The notes beneath the pieces are model-generated. The model searched no databases. It saw nothing but the letters and a program-made list of their open reading frames with translations, and was not told the origin of the DNA. Of a stretch of DNA of 64,000 nt, positions 50,787-59,648 are shown piece after piece. The translations under genes were made by a program, and so were the position numbers. Numbering within the stretch: position 1 is the first letter of the stretch; every line of letters begins with the position of its first letter. The stretch comes from Clostridia bacterium (GTDB lineage: Bacteria; Bacillota; Clostridia; Christensenellales; Aristaeellaceae), in NCBI GenBank assembly GCA_017484085.1, contig JAFUTW010000014.1, forward strand, positions 1 through 64,000, written 5' to 3'.

Positions 50787-52505
50787 TCACATCCGTTCCG
50801 GCGCCTCGATGCCCACGAGCCAGAGACCGGTGCGGATGACATCCCGGACAGCCTGCGTCAGCATCAGGCGGGCCTGCGTCCCTTCGGGGTCTCCGTCCTC
50901 CATGATGCGGTGCTCGAAGTAATACTTGTTGTAAGCCTGCGCCAGCTGCGTCGTATGCCTTGTGATCATGGAGGGCTCATTTCCCTCCATGGCGCGATGC
51001 ACCGTCTCCGGGAAACGGGCCAGCAGCATCAGCGTGTCCTGCGCCTCGTCGTCCGTCACGGCATCCCAGCGTGGCTGTCCTTCCACGCCCGCTTCCTTCG
51101 CCTTGCGCAGCACGCTGCAGCAGCGCGCGTGCGTGTACTGGACATACGGGCCTGTCTCTCCGTCGAAGTTGAGCGCACGCTCCCAGCGGAAGTCGATGTC
51201 CTTGTTGCGGTCGTTGTGCAGATCGAAGTAGACGACAGCGCCGACGCCGACCTGGCGCGCCACCTCGTCCTTGTTCGGCAGATTCGGGCTCTTCTCCTCG
51301 ATGATCTCCCGCGCCTTGTCGATGGCCTGACGCAGCAGGTCCTCCAGGTAAACGACGCGGCCCTCCCGTGTGCTGAGCGTCTCCCCCTCGTAGCTCACCA
51401 TACCGAAGGAGACGTGCTCCATCCCCGCGGCCCAGTCGTTGCCCATAAGCTCAAGGATCTTGAAGAGCTGGCGGAAGTGCAGGTTCTGCTGATAGGCCAC
51501 GACGTACAGGCTCTTGTCAAAGCGGTACGTGTTGTGCCGGTAGTACGCCGCCGCCAGATCGCGCGTGATGTAGAGCGTCGCGCCGTCGCTGCGCAGGATC
51601 AGCGCAGGCGGCATGCCGTATTCCTCCAGATCCACGACCTGCGCCCCCTGGCTCTCCACCAGCAGGCCCTTGTCCCTCAGTTCCTGTACGACGGGCTCCA
51701 TCTGGTCGTTGTAAAAGCTCTCGCCCGCATAGGATTCAAAGGTGACGCCAAGCAGGTCGTACACGCGCTTCGCATCCGCCAGCGTGACCTCTTTGAACCA
51801 GTTGAAGATCTGCAGCGCTTCCGGGTCGCCGTCCTCCATCTTCTTGAACCAGGCGCGCCCCTCGTCCTCCAGGGTGGGGTCGCTCTTGGCCGCCTCGTTG
51901 AAGCGGACGTAGAGATCCACCATGGCCTGCACGCCGCCGGCCTCCACCTCTTCGCGGGTGCTCCACTTCTTGTAGGCGCAGATCATCTTGCCGAACTGCG
52001 TGCCCCAGTCGCCCAGGTGGTTGATGCCGATGCCGGTATAGCCGTTGAATTCATAGATGCGCTTCAGGCTGTGCCCCAGCATGGTCGTGGAAAGGTGCCC
52101 GATGTGGAAGCGCTTGGCGATGTTGATGGAAGAGTAATCCAGGCAGACCGTCTTGCCCTTCCCCTCCTCGGATGCGCCCCAGCGCCCGTCCGCAGCCAGC
52201 ACGCCCTGCACGATCTCCCGCGCCAGGCACGCCCGGTCCAGGAAGAAGTTGAGGTAGCCGCCAACCACCTCGCAGCGCTCCAGCTCCGGGCAGTCCATCT
52301 TCTCCGCCAGCGCTGCGGCAATCACCGGCGGCGCCTTGCGCAGCGTTTTGGAAAGCCGGAAGCAGGGCAGCGCGTAATCCCCCAGCTTGCGCTCCGGCGG
52401 CGTCGAAAACATCGCCGATACTTCCTCCGGTGTAAGTCCGCATCCTTCAAAAGCTGCCTCGGCCGCTGCAGCCGCGGCTTTTGCGATGGTAAGCTTAAAA
52501 TCCAT
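50787..52505 (-). CDS. argS: Arginyl-tRNA synthetase
   Basis: A 572-residue class Ia synthetase. The N-terminal Add1 domain is followed by YSSINIAKRFHIGHLSTT (HIGH motif near residue 135) and HLGDWGTQFGKM. The late SYEGETLSTREGRVV stretch lies in the place of the KMSKS loop, which is often degenerate in ArgRS. The DALR anticodon domain closes the protein. It charges tRNA-Arg. The 280-base region upstream holds a hairpin but I could not identify a T-box. Confidence 0.96.
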   Translation of the reverse strand: MDFKLTIAKAAAAAAEAAFEGCGLTPEEVSAMFSTPPERKLGDYALPCFRLSKTLRKAPPVIAAALAEKMDCPELERCEVVGGYLNFFLDRACLAREIVQGVLAADGRWGASEEGKGKTVCLDYSSINIAKRFHIGHLSTTMLGHSLKRIYEFNGYTGIGINHLGDWGTQFGKMICAYKKWSTREEVEAGGVQAMVDLYVRFNEAAKSDPTLEDEGRAWFKKMEDGDPEALQIFNWFKEVTLADAKRVYDLLGVTFESYAGESFYNDQMEPVVQELRDKGLLVESQGAQVVDLEEYGMPPALILRSDGATLYITRDLAAAYYRHNTYRFDKSLYVVAYQQNLHFRQLFKILELMGNDWAAGMEHVSFGMVSYEGETLSTREGRVVYLEDLLRQAIDKAREIIEEKSPNLPNKDEVARQVGVGAVVYFDLHNDRNKDIDFRWERALNFDGETGPYVQYTHARCCSVLRKAKEAGVEGQPRWDAVTDDEAQDTLMLLARFPETVHRAMEGNEPSMITRHTTQLAQAYNKYYFEHRIMEDGDPEGTQARLMLTQAVRDVIRTGLWLVGIEAPERM

Positions 52506-52808
52506 GTTCAGTCCCTCGTAACGCGGTTTGATCCGCCTTCCTCTTTTTATCCAACTTATTTTAGCAGAGGCTTTTCAAAAAGAAAAGCCCCGCAGAAGCC
52601 GCAGCGGCGCGGATTTGTACCCCCGGCGCCCTTCCATTCCGCTTTCAAAGCCGCCTGCGTCATTTTCTTACTCTCCAAATTGGCTGTTCTGTCCTCTTTA
52701 GCAGGACGGCATGCAGTGCATTGCTCCATTTTGTATTGTAATCTTTGTCTATTTCGCTTATAATATTTATAATACAGGTTACAGGACCTGATGAAGGAGG
52801 ATACCGTT
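52506..52808. other. Intergenic region between argS and pfp
   Basis: About 300 bases between divergent genes. On the minus side, 50-85 bases upstream of argS, there is an 8-bp GGCTTTTC hairpin (52569-52589) preceded by GC-rich potential stems. This suggests a leader with attenuation, but no T-box or other riboswitch core was convincing. On the plus side two overlapping sigma-A promoters drive pfp. Confidence 0.55.
52736..52773 (+). promoter_or_regulatory. Two overlapping promoters of the phosphofructokinase gene
   Basis: Pair 1 is TTGTAA and TATAAT (52759-52764), pair 2 is TTGTCT and TATAAT (52768-52773). Both have 17-base spacers and the -10 boxes are nine bases apart. The dual arrangement would support high or staggered initiation. 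Confidence 0.75.
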
Positions 52809-54032
52809 ATGGGCAATAATGCCATCGTCGGCCAGAGCGGAGGCCCGACTTCCGTCATCAACTCCAGTCTCGCAGGCGTGCTGCAGGCATGCCAAATGCG
52901 CGGCGCCAACCACGTTTACGGCATGCTGAACGGCATACAGGGCCTGCTTGAAGAGCGCTACTGCGATCTCTCCGGCAAATTGGGCTCCTCGATGGAGATC
53001 GAGCTGCTCAAGCGCACTCCGTCCTCCTATCTGGGCAGCTGCCGCTACAAACTGCCGGATGCAGCCGCCGACCCCGCCGTCTATGAAAAGCTCTTTTCCA
53101 TCCTGGACAAGCTGGACATCGGCTACTTCTTCTATATCGGCGGCAACGACAGCATGGATACCATCGCCAAGCTGTCCGAATACGGGCGCCAGACGGGCTC
53201 CAAGATCCGCTTCATGGGCGTTCCCAAGACCATCGACAACGACCTGATGCTCACCGACCACACCCCCGGTTACGGCTCCGCTGCCAAGTACATCGGCGTC
53301 GTCATGAAAGAGATCATCCGGGACGCCACCGTTTACGGCACGAACTTCGTCACGATCGTGGAGGTCATGGGCCGCAACGCAGGCTGGCTGACCGCCGCCG
53401 CCGCGCTGGCCCGCGGCGAGGACTGCGAAGGCGTCGACCTCATCTGCCTGCCGGAGATCCCGTTCCATACGGACCGCTTCCTCGCCAAGGTGGAAGCGAT
53501 GCAGAAGGAGCGCGCCTCCATCGTCATCGCTGTCTCCGAAGGCGTCAAGCTGCCGGATGGCCGCTACGTCTGCGAGCTCTCGGACGATACGCGCTTTGTG
53601 GATGCTTTCGGCCACAAGAGCCTCACCGGCACCGCGCGCTATCTGGCCAACCTGGTGGCGCGGAACCTGCCGACCCGCACGCGCTCCGTGGAGCTCTCCA
53701 TCCTGCAGCGCTGCGGCGCGCATCTGGCCAGCCGCACCGACATCACGGAAGCCTACCAGGTCGGCGGCGCCGCGGCCAAGGCCGCTTTTGAGGGGCATAC
53801 GGGCGAGATGGTGGCGCTGAAGCGCCTCTCCAACGATCCCTATCAGTGCACCACGGAGCTGGTGGACATCACCAAGGTGGCCAACCTGGAAAAGAAGGTC
53901 CCCACCGAATGGATCAACAGCTACCGCACGGACATGCTCCCCGAGTTCCTCGCTTATGCCCGGCCGCTCATTCAGGCTGAACTGACGCCCATTTACATCA
54001 ACGGTCTCGCCCAGCATATCGTCGGGCGCTGA
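52809..54032 (+). CDS. pfp: 6-phosphofructokinase, probably pyrophosphate-dependent
   Basis: A 407-residue PFK of the longer group. IVGQSGGPTSVINSSLAG is the nucleotide/PPi loop, YFFYIGGNDSMDTI holds the GGxD motif in the PPi form (GGND rather than GGDGS), VPKTIDNDL contains the lysine of PPi-dependent enzymes, and VEVMGRNAGWL is also conserved. It phosphorylates fructose-6-phosphate, and the PPi form is reversible. The ATG at 52809 has GGAGG eight bases before; an earlier in-frame ATG (52791) overlaps that site and is rejected. Ends in a strong terminator. Confidence 0.92.
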   Translation: MGNNAIVGQSGGPTSVINSSLAGVLQACQMRGANHVYGMLNGIQGLLEERYCDLSGKLGSSMEIELLKRTPSSYLGSCRYKLPDAAADPAVYEKLFSILDKLDIGYFFYIGGNDSMDTIAKLSEYGRQTGSKIRFMGVPKTIDNDLMLTDHTPGYGSAAKYIGVVMKEIIRDATVYGTNFVTIVEVMGRNAGWLTAAAALARGEDCEGVDLICLPEIPFHTDRFLAKVEAMQKERASIVIAVSEGVKLPDGRYVCELSDDTRFVDAFGHKSLTGTARYLANLVARNLPTRTRSVELSILQRCGAHLASRTDITEAYQVGGAAAKAAFEGHTGEMVALKRLSNDPYQCTTELVDITKVANLEKKVPTEWINSYRTDMLPEFLAYARPLIQAELTPIYINGLAQHIVGR

Positions 54033-54068
54033 AGCCGTTCCTGCGCAGCCCCCTTTTGTGAGCCTTCC

Positions 54069-54093
54069 GTCCCCGGTCCGTCGGACCGGGGAC
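54069..54093 (+). terminator. Terminator after pfp
   Basis: A perfect 11-bp stem GTCCCCGGTCC with a three-base loop, followed by a T-tract that merges with the bioY operator. Confidence 0.85.
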
Positions 54094-54097
54094 GTTT

Positions 54098-54129
54098 TTG
54101 TAAACCTTTCGATAAGTTTAGGTTGACAT
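54098..54129 (+). promoter_or_regulatory. BirA biotin operator overlapping the bioY promoter
   Basis: TTGTAAACC and GGTTGACAT are separated by 14 bases, the inverted-repeat layout of the BirA operator (7 of 9 positions match in the second half). The second half-site contains the -35 TTGACA (54123-54128). A weak -10, TACCCT, follows 17 bases later at 54146-54151. Biotin-loaded BirA would repress. Confidence 0.8.
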
Positions 54130-54203
54130 AAATCCGGCTGTGTGCTACCCTCTGTTTCGTCAACTCCAAATGACAATCAGTTTACGAAAAGAGGTCATCT
54201 CCC

Positions 54204-54767
54204 TTGAACACCGAAAAGCAAAACACCCTCGACGTCCGCTCCCTGTCCGCCTGCGCCCTGATGGCCGCGCTGACCGCCGTCTGCTCCCAGATCCAGATCC
54301 CGCTGCCGATGGTGCCGATCAACCTTGCGCTCTTTGCAGTCCACCTGAGCGGCGCGCTGCTCGGGGCGAAGCGCGGCACGCTGTCCATGGGCGTCTACGC
54401 GCTGCTTGGGCTTGTCGGCATCCCGGTCTTTGCCGGCTTCAAGGCCGGACCGGCTACGCTGTTCGGCCGCACGGGCGGTTACATCATCGGCTATCTCTTC
54501 TGCGCCGCGGTGGTCGGCCTCCTCATGAAGCGGGGGCCCTTCACTTTCCCGCACCTCTGCCTGTCCATGGCCGCCGGCGTATTCGTCTGCTACCTCTTCG
54601 GCACGCTGTGGTTCATGGCGCTGACCAGGATGGACCTCATGACCAGCCTGACCTACTGCGTTTTCCCCTTCCTTCCCGGGGATGCTGTCAAGATCGTCCT
54701 GGCCGCCGTGCTCTCTCTGCGCCTGAAGCAGCCGCTCGCCCGTCTCGGTCTCATCACAGAAGATTGA
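54204..54767 (+). CDS. bioY: Biotin transporter, BioY S component
   Basis: A 187-residue six-helix S component for biotin uptake. Family motifs are LMAALTAVCSQIQIPLPMVPINL, SGALLGAKRGTLSMGVYALLGLVGIPVFAG and GRTGGYIIGYL. It works alone or with an ECF module. The start is TTG at 54204 with AAGAGG upstream. The BirA operator 80 bases upstream explains its regulation. Confidence 0.95.
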   Translation: MNTEKQNTLDVRSLSACALMAALTAVCSQIQIPLPMVPINLALFAVHLSGALLGAKRGTLSMGVYALLGLVGIPVFAGFKAGPATLFGRTGGYIIGYLFCAAVVGLLMKRGPFTFPHLCLSMAAGVFVCYLFGTLWFMALTRMDLMTSLTYCVFPFLPGDAVKIVLAAVLSLRLKQPLARLGLITED

Positions 54768-54841
54768 CATACCGCTCCCGCGCGTGATAAAGTAAGGCCA
54801 TCCATAAATAATCCGCGCATCGCGCGACGGGAGAGATGAGC

Positions 54842-55558
54842 ATGCTGGAACTCAACATCGAAAAATCGTGGGTCAGCGCCGTATGGCGGCGCAGCTCCGT
54901 TCGGAATTACACCGGTGCGCCGGATGAGGCGCAGTTGAAGCGCTTGGGCGCGCTCTGCCGCAAGCTGAGCTGGCAGGGCGTCACGCTGCGGCTGTTCCAG
55001 GGGCCGGGTCTGCGCTCTGCCATCAAGGGGACGGACGTCTACGCCGTCATCGTCGCCAAGGAAGGCACGCCGCCCGAGACGGAAGGCTACATGGGCGAGG
55101 CGCTGGTGCTGGAAGCCACCGCCATGGGTCTGGGCACCTGCTGGCTGGGCGCCGGTTTCATCCCGGACATCATCGAGCGGAACGTGGACCTGCAGAACAA
55201 CGAAGCCGTTCACTGCGTCATCGCCATCGGCAAGGCCAACCTGCCTGCTTTCGCGCCCAAGCGGAAAGCGCTGGAGAAGATCTGCGGCATGAGCGAAGCG
55301 CAGCTGGATGCATTGGGCACCTGGCAGAAGGATGCCGTGCTCTCCGCGCGCGTGGCCCCCAGTGCGATCAATATGCAGCCCTGGAAGATCACCGCAGACT
55401 CCGCCAGCGTGAAGATCGAAGAAAACGCGCTGCTGTACAAGAAGTATTCCCGCCTCGACTGCGGCATCTGCATGCTGCACGCGGCCGTCGGCGCCGCCGG
55501 CGCGGGCCGCACGCCCCGCTGGAAAAAGGTCGACGACGCTTATGTGCTGACCGCGTAA
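54842..55558 (+). CDS. Nitroreductase-family protein (TM1586 type)
   Basis: A 238-residue tandem nitroreductase-like FMN protein. It has RRSSVRNYTGAP at the start, MGEALVLEATAMGLGTCWLGAGF, and VAPSAINMQPWKI, which in this group replaces the dimer-forming arrangement of ordinary nitroreductases. Both halves of the active site are on one chain. The ATG at 54842 has GGGAGA seven bases before; another ATG six bases upstream is too close. Substrate unknown. Confidence 0.88.
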   Translation: MLELNIEKSWVSAVWRRSSVRNYTGAPDEAQLKRLGALCRKLSWQGVTLRLFQGPGLRSAIKGTDVYAVIVAKEGTPPETEGYMGEALVLEATAMGLGTCWLGAGFIPDIIERNVDLQNNEAVHCVIAIGKANLPAFAPKRKALEKICGMSEAQLDALGTWQKDAVLSARVAPSAINMQPWKITADSASVKIEENALLYKKYSRLDCGICMLHAAVGAAGAGRTPRWKKVDDAYVLTA

Positions 55559-55579
55559 GCCCTGAAGGACGATGCTAAA

Positions 55580-55614
55580 GCCCCGGTTCTGCTGCAAGTA
55601 AGCGGAGCCGGGGC
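55580..55614 (+). terminator. Terminator after the nitroreductase gene
   Basis: A stem GCCCCGGTTC/GAGCCGGGGC with one G-T pair, extended by a three-base inner pair, then TTTCTT. It lies between convergent genes. Confidence 0.8.
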
Positions 55615-55619
55615 GTTTC

Positions 55620-57119
55620 TTATTCCCTGCTGAGGGCTATCGACAGGGCGACCTTGCCGGTCCGTCTGTCGATGACGAGGACGTGCGCGTCCTCATCCTG
55701 CTCTTCCCAAGTGTCGAAGTAATAGGTTTCCTTTCCGTCCTGCGTCAGACTGAGGTCGATCCACTCCCCGTCCATCCTGCAGAAGACCGTTCCGAAGGAG
55801 GTCTCAAATTCCTCCTCCCTGCAGCCGTAGAGCTCGTGGATCTCCCCCCTGTCCCTGTCCACGGCGAGGAAATATCCGGCCCCTTCACCGTCCGCGTACT
55901 GGAGACCCTCCAGCGGGTTCAGCCTGGCGGAGACCTTTTCATCGTCCCAGTGGACGTGTTCCCTCGCGATGTTCTGCAGCAGATCCTGGATGTGGAAGTC
56001 GGAGGTGGAAAACCCGGGCCGCATCGTCAGCACGACGCTGAAGTCCCTGTCGTGCAGCAGCATCAGGGCGCTTCTCAGACCGTCCTCCTGCTCAGCCATC
56101 GTCCGCAGCTTTTCTTCGATGTAAGCGTCGTAATCCTTCTGCCAGCCGGCATAAGCCGTCTCTCCCCGCCTGTCTGGAAGTGCGCAGAAATCCCTCAGAT
56201 ATCTGCCCAGGTAGTCGGATACCTTCTGCACGCCGGAAGGGTTGAGGTGGGAAGCCGGATCGTAGCAGTCCGTGTAGTAATCCACCACGCGGTCCATCTG
56301 GACAAAGTTGAGGAAAGCCACGCCGTACTCCTGTGCGATGGCTTCCACGGTATAGGCGCTCTTCTTCGTGTTGTCAAAAGCGGGGTGCGGCGCCAGCATC
56401 AGGATGACGGCGATGCCCCTGCTTTGGCACTCCTCGATCGTCCTGCGCAGGTACGCGTAACCCGGGCCGTTTTCCGGGGATCTGTCCCCCTCATAGGCGC
56501 CCAGATGGGACGCGTCCGGATCGGTGACATGGATGCGCTGCGCGGCGCCCTTTTGCGCGTTGTAGCGCGGTTTAAAGTCCTCCTGCGACAGGCTGCTCCA
56601 CCGCGAATGGTACTGGATGAGCGGAAAGATCATCTCCCAACGGAGCTCCTCTGCCGTCTTCCCGTACTGGTCCGTTTCCTGCGTGTCCGTCAGATCCAGG
56701 ATGGCACGCAGCTTCGTCGGACTCATCGGAAAAGCGTCAAATGCGGTATGCACCTCTCCGAAGCTGTCGGAAAGCTTGAGAGGATACCCCACGTCCATCA
56801 CGCCGATCACGACCGCTTTGGGCTCCGCGTAATCGAGCGCGTTCATCAGCGTCCAGTACGTCATGGGGAGCATGCAGTTCGACCAGCCGAGGTTGTACGA
56901 CGTGATGCCGTAATCCCGGTAGATTTCCAGCGGGCTGACGCCGTAATACACCTGGCTGTCGCCCAAAAACAGGACGTCCGCTTCCTTTGCCGTGTCCAGG
57001 AAAGGCTTCAGCTTCTCCTCGCTCTCCTTCATGCGCAAAACGCGCGAAGCAGCGGTGATCAGCACGCACAGCAGCGCCAGAAAGGCCGCAGCCCGGGCGG
57101 CAGGTATCAAGCGTCTCAT
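55620..57119 (-). CDS. DHHW/DltD-like SGNH-family surface protein
   Basis: A 499-residue protein with an N-terminal membrane helix (about 7-25) and an extracytoplasmic SGNH-like hydrolase. VLFLGDSQVYYG carries the nucleophile serine (about residue 55), LNLGWSN-like GW motif and DPASHLNPSGVQKVSDYLG the late Asp-His. The C-terminal 130 residues form a separate beta-rich region. Proteins of this type often move acyl groups on cell-wall polymers with an MBOAT partner, but none is adjacent. Without that partner its role is uncertain. Confidence 0.75.
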   Translation of the reverse strand: MRRLIPAARAAAFLALLCVLITAASRVLRMKESEEKLKPFLDTAKEADVLFLGDSQVYYGVSPLEIYRDYGITSYNLGWSNCMLPMTYWTLMNALDYAEPKAVVIGVMDVGYPLKLSDSFGEVHTAFDAFPMSPTKLRAILDLTDTQETDQYGKTAEELRWEMIFPLIQYHSRWSSLSQEDFKPRYNAQKGAAQRIHVTDPDASHLGAYEGDRSPENGPGYAYLRRTIEECQSRGIAVILMLAPHPAFDNTKKSAYTVEAIAQEYGVAFLNFVQMDRVVDYYTDCYDPASHLNPSGVQKVSDYLGRYLRDFCALPDRRGETAYAGWQKDYDAYIEEKLRTMAEQEDGLRSALMLLHDRDFSVVLTMRPGFSTSDFHIQDLLQNIAREHVHWDDEKVSARLNPLEGLQYADGEGAGYFLAVDRDRGEIHELYGCREEEFETSFGTVFCRMDGEWIDLSLTQDGKETYYFDTWEEQDEDAHVLVIDRRTGKVALSIALSRE

Positions 57120-57157
57120 GGGTCCCCCTTCTCCCGAGAAGCCGTACTCTCAGGATG

Positions 57158-57179
57158 AAAAAAGCTGCCCGCGGGCAGC
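57158..57179 (-). terminator. Terminator after pgmB
   Basis: A 16-bp perfect palindrome (GCTGCCCG-CGGGCAGC) followed by six T on the minus strand. Confidence 0.85.
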
Positions 57180-57195
57180 CGTTGTCAGGATGCGT

Positions 57196-57837
57196 TTAAA
57201 GACAGATTTGGGAAAGCTGCCGGAAGTGTTCCATGGGGTAAGTCGTCATCGCAAAAGCAGACGCCTCCCCTAGGCCGGCGCTGTCAAAGCCGCCTGCGGC
57301 GGCCGCGCGGATGCCCGCCTCGGCGTCCTCGACCACCAGGCACTGCGAAGCCGGCAGGCCCAGGAACTCCGCCGCCATGGTAAAGACCTGCGGATCCGGC
57401 TTACTCCGCTGGATGTTAGTACCGTCCGAAACGGCATCAAAGAAGCCAGAAAGGCCCAGCCGCTCCAGGATCATCTTCGTGTTCTTGCTGGAAGAGCCGA
57501 TGGCCAGCTTCAGCCCCGCCGCGCGCAGCGCCTCCAGCGTCTCCTTCACTTCAGGGGAGAGATCGCGGGGCGACATGTTGAGCAGCAGTGCCTTGTACAG
57601 ATCGTTCTTCTTCTCTGCCAGCGCCGCCTTTTCTTCTGCGTTATACGGCCGGTCGCTGCGCTCCAGGATGATATCCAGGCTGTCCATCCGCGAAACGCCG
57701 CGCAGGCGGTTGTTGATCTTCTCGTCGAAGTAGACGCCGATCTCATCGGCCACCTGCTTCCAGGCCTGAAAGTGATACTGATCGGTAAAGCAGATGACGC
57801 CGTCCAAATCGAAGATTACGCCCTGATACTTTCCCAT
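57196..57837 (-). CDS. pgmB: Beta-phosphoglucomutase-like HAD hydrolase
   Basis: A 213-residue HAD protein. Motif I is GVIFDLDGVICFTDQYHFQAWK, with the aspartate pair and the His/Lys of beta-PGM; the cap contains NRLRGVSRMDSL. Motif II is AIGSSSKNTK, the lysine is in RSKPDPQVF, and motif IV is VVEDAEAGIRAAAA. It interconverts beta-glucose-1-phosphate and glucose-6-phosphate, usually after maltose, trehalose or kojibiose phosphorylase, none of which is in the window. It follows the HU gene by 20 bases. Confidence 0.92.
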   Translation of the reverse strand: MGKYQGVIFDLDGVICFTDQYHFQAWKQVADEIGVYFDEKINNRLRGVSRMDSLDIILERSDRPYNAEEKAALAEKKNDLYKALLLNMSPRDLSPEVKETLEALRAAGLKLAIGSSSKNTKMILERLGLSGFFDAVSDGTNIQRSKPDPQVFTMAAEFLGLPASQCLVVEDAEAGIRAAAAGGFDSAGLGEASAFAMTTYPMEHFRQLSQICL

Positions 57838-57857
57838 ATCGCTCCCTGCCGGCCGTC

Positions 57858-58133
57858 TCAGTCGCAGACGGCCTGTTTCATCATTTTGCCCGGCTTGAAG
57901 ATGGGGGATACCCGCTCGCCGAGCTGCACCTCTTCGCCCGTCTTGGGGTTGCGCGCCTTGCGCGCCGGGCGGTGCTTGACCTCAAAAGCGCCGAAGCCGA
58001 CGATCTGGACCTTTTCGCCCTCACTCAGCTTCTCGCAGATGATCTCGCTCATATTGACAACAGCGGCCTCCGCGTCACGGCGGCTGATTCCCGCCCTTCT
58101 GGCGATTTCAGCGCTCAGTTCGGTCTTATTCAT
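57858..58133 (-). CDS. hup: HU-family DNA-binding protein
   Basis: A 91-residue HU protein with MNKTELSAEIARRAGISRRDAEAAV, VQIVGFGAFEVKHRPARKARNPKTGEEV (the DNA-binding beta arms with the RNP motif) and a C-terminal FKPGKMMKQAV. It compacts the nucleoid as a dimer. ATG with AAGGAGG ten bases upstream. A 15-bp palindrome lies about 58 bases upstream of its start. Confidence 0.96.
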   Translation of the reverse strand: MNKTELSAEIARRAGISRRDAEAAVVNMSEIICEKLSEGEKVQIVGFGAFEVKHRPARKARNPKTGEEVQLGERVSPIFKPGKMMKQAVCD

Positions 58134-58190
58134 AACGGTAGCTCCTCCTTATAAACCGGTCTCAAAGTTTTTATTTTGCAGTCGATACAG

Positions 58191-58205
58191 AACAAACTGT
58201 TTGTT
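58191..58205 (-). promoter_or_regulatory. Palindrome upstream of hup
   Basis: AACAAACTGTTTGTT is a 7-1-7 inverted repeat about 58 bases upstream of the hup ATG, near AT-rich promoter-like sequence. It may be an operator, or part of autoregulation by HU; no known regulator was matched. Confidence 0.4.
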
Positions 58206-58285
58206 TTCACAAATGAAAACTACGATCTTGATTTTACATTCTTTCTGTATTTCCCGCAAGAGGGAAACACCCCTCCGGCAAAATT

Positions 58286-59644
58286 TTAATTCCGGCCGTC
58301 TTCCGTTTCCCTCCGGATCCGCTCAGACGTCGCGGTCCGAAGGCATGTTTCCGCATCCAGCGACAGCGCGTCGGCCAGCGCGCAGGCCGCTTCCAGCATA
58401 GTGCCCAGGCTGCCCTCGTCTGCCACCGTTTCGGCAAAGCGGCAAAGCGCCTGCCGGGCGTCTGCCGCATCGGCGGACAGGCCCTTCGCCCGGCGCTGCC
58501 TGCGCAGGACCTTCTGGGCCCGCATCAGCGCCGGCAGGGAAACCGGCACTTCGGCCATCTGTTCTGCGGCGTTCTGAACGCCGCGCTCCTTCTCCTTGGC
58601 CGCCTCCCATACGCGGTTCACGTCGTCGGCATCCCTCACCTGTTCTTCAGCAAAGACATGCGGGTGGCGCAGGATCATCTTGCGCACGATGGCGCTGGTC
58701 ACGTCCCTGTCGGTAAACGCCCGGTGCTCCTCTCCAATGCGGCTGTTCAGTGCCACCTGCAGCAGCACGTCGCCCAGCTCGTCTGCCAGCTTCGCAGGAT
58801 CGCCCGCATCCATCGCTTCCGCCGCCTCGCAGGCCTCCTCGATCATATAGCGCCGCAAGGTTTCGTGCGTCTGCTTCCTGTCCCAGGGGCATCCGCCCGG
58901 GCCGCGCAGCCGCGCGACCACCCGGATGAGATCCTCGAAATCCGCGCGCTGCCGCTGCATGAAAGATACGGCCGGCACAAACACGGCCGTCCGGTGATCG
59001 TACTCCGGCTGCCTGTCCAGCGCATACAGCGGGATCGGTTCCGCCCCGCAGCCCTGCTGCGCTGCATCCCTCAGGAAGTAAACCGTCATCTCGTCGTCAT
59101 AGAGATCGGAGAGCCACAGCTTGACATCTGCAGCCAGCCGGGCATCGTTGATCTCCGTGATGACGAGGGGCACATCCGCCGAAGGCCGAAGCCCCGACAG
59201 CGACAGCGCTGTGATGCTTCGCAGGTTCTCCGTATCCGCGCCGCAGGCAAGCGCCGCGCACGCGGCGTTCTCCGCGAGGGAAACACCGCCCAAAACGCGC
59301 AGGCAGCCGGTCCCCTGAACGGCCTTGGCCAGCTGCCGCACCGTCGCGTCACTGACAGGATCGCTGACCGCATAGCAGAGATCCGCCCGGCCGGCCGCAA
59401 AAAGCAGCCGCTCGCAGGCGGCCGCTGTCAATTCGTCAAAATCCCCGCTGGATTCGTACAGCGCATCCAGCGTCTCAAAAGCAATCCCCTCACTCTGAAG
59501 CAGCGATGCGGCGGCATGCCGCCCGGTACGCAGGATGAGCTGCTTCGCCTCCCGCAGCGTTTCAAGCGCCCCGAGGGTGAGCAGTTTCCCATCATCCGGC
59601 CCCAGGGCGACCACGAGGATCTCATGCACCGATTGCGCTGTCAT
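58286..59644 (-). CDS. MazG-family nucleotide pyrophosphohydrolase with N-terminal tetrapyrrole-methylase-like domain (YabN)
   Basis: A 452-residue fusion. The first 220 residues resemble the SAM-dependent tetrapyrrole-methylase fold (ILVVALGPDDGKLLTLGALE and GTGCLRVLGG regions). The second part is a double MazG domain with CPWDRKQTHETLRRYMIEEACEAAEAM and DELGDVLLQVALNSRIGEE, the EExxE...ExxD metal motif. It hydrolyses aberrant NTPs. The N-terminal domain's substrate is unknown. ATG start, four bases upstream of the GT2 gene's stop. Confidence 0.92.
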   Translation of the reverse strand: MTAQSVHEILVVALGPDDGKLLTLGALETLREAKQLILRTGRHAAASLLQSEGIAFETLDALYESSGDFDELTAAACERLLFAAGRADLCYAVSDPVSDATVRQLAKAVQGTGCLRVLGGVSLAENAACAALACGADTENLRSITALSLSGLRPSADVPLVITEINDARLAADVKLWLSDLYDDEMTVYFLRDAAQQGCGAEPIPLYALDRQPEYDHRTAVFVPAVSFMQRQRADFEDLIRVVARLRGPGGCPWDRKQTHETLRRYMIEEACEAAEAMDAGDPAKLADELGDVLLQVALNSRIGEEHRAFTDRDVTSAIVRKMILRHPHVFAEEQVRDADDVNRVWEAAKEKERGVQNAAEQMAEVPVSLPALMRAQKVLRRQRRAKGLSADAADARQALCRFAETVADEGSLGTMLEAACALADALSLDAETCLRTATSERIRRETEDGRN

Positions 59645-59648
59645 CGCT

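Noticed and set aside
52506-52790. T-box leader of argS
   Set aside because: There is a hairpin and a region vaguely like a T-box antiterminator, but the UGGN bulge consensus is not present and no specifier loop was found.
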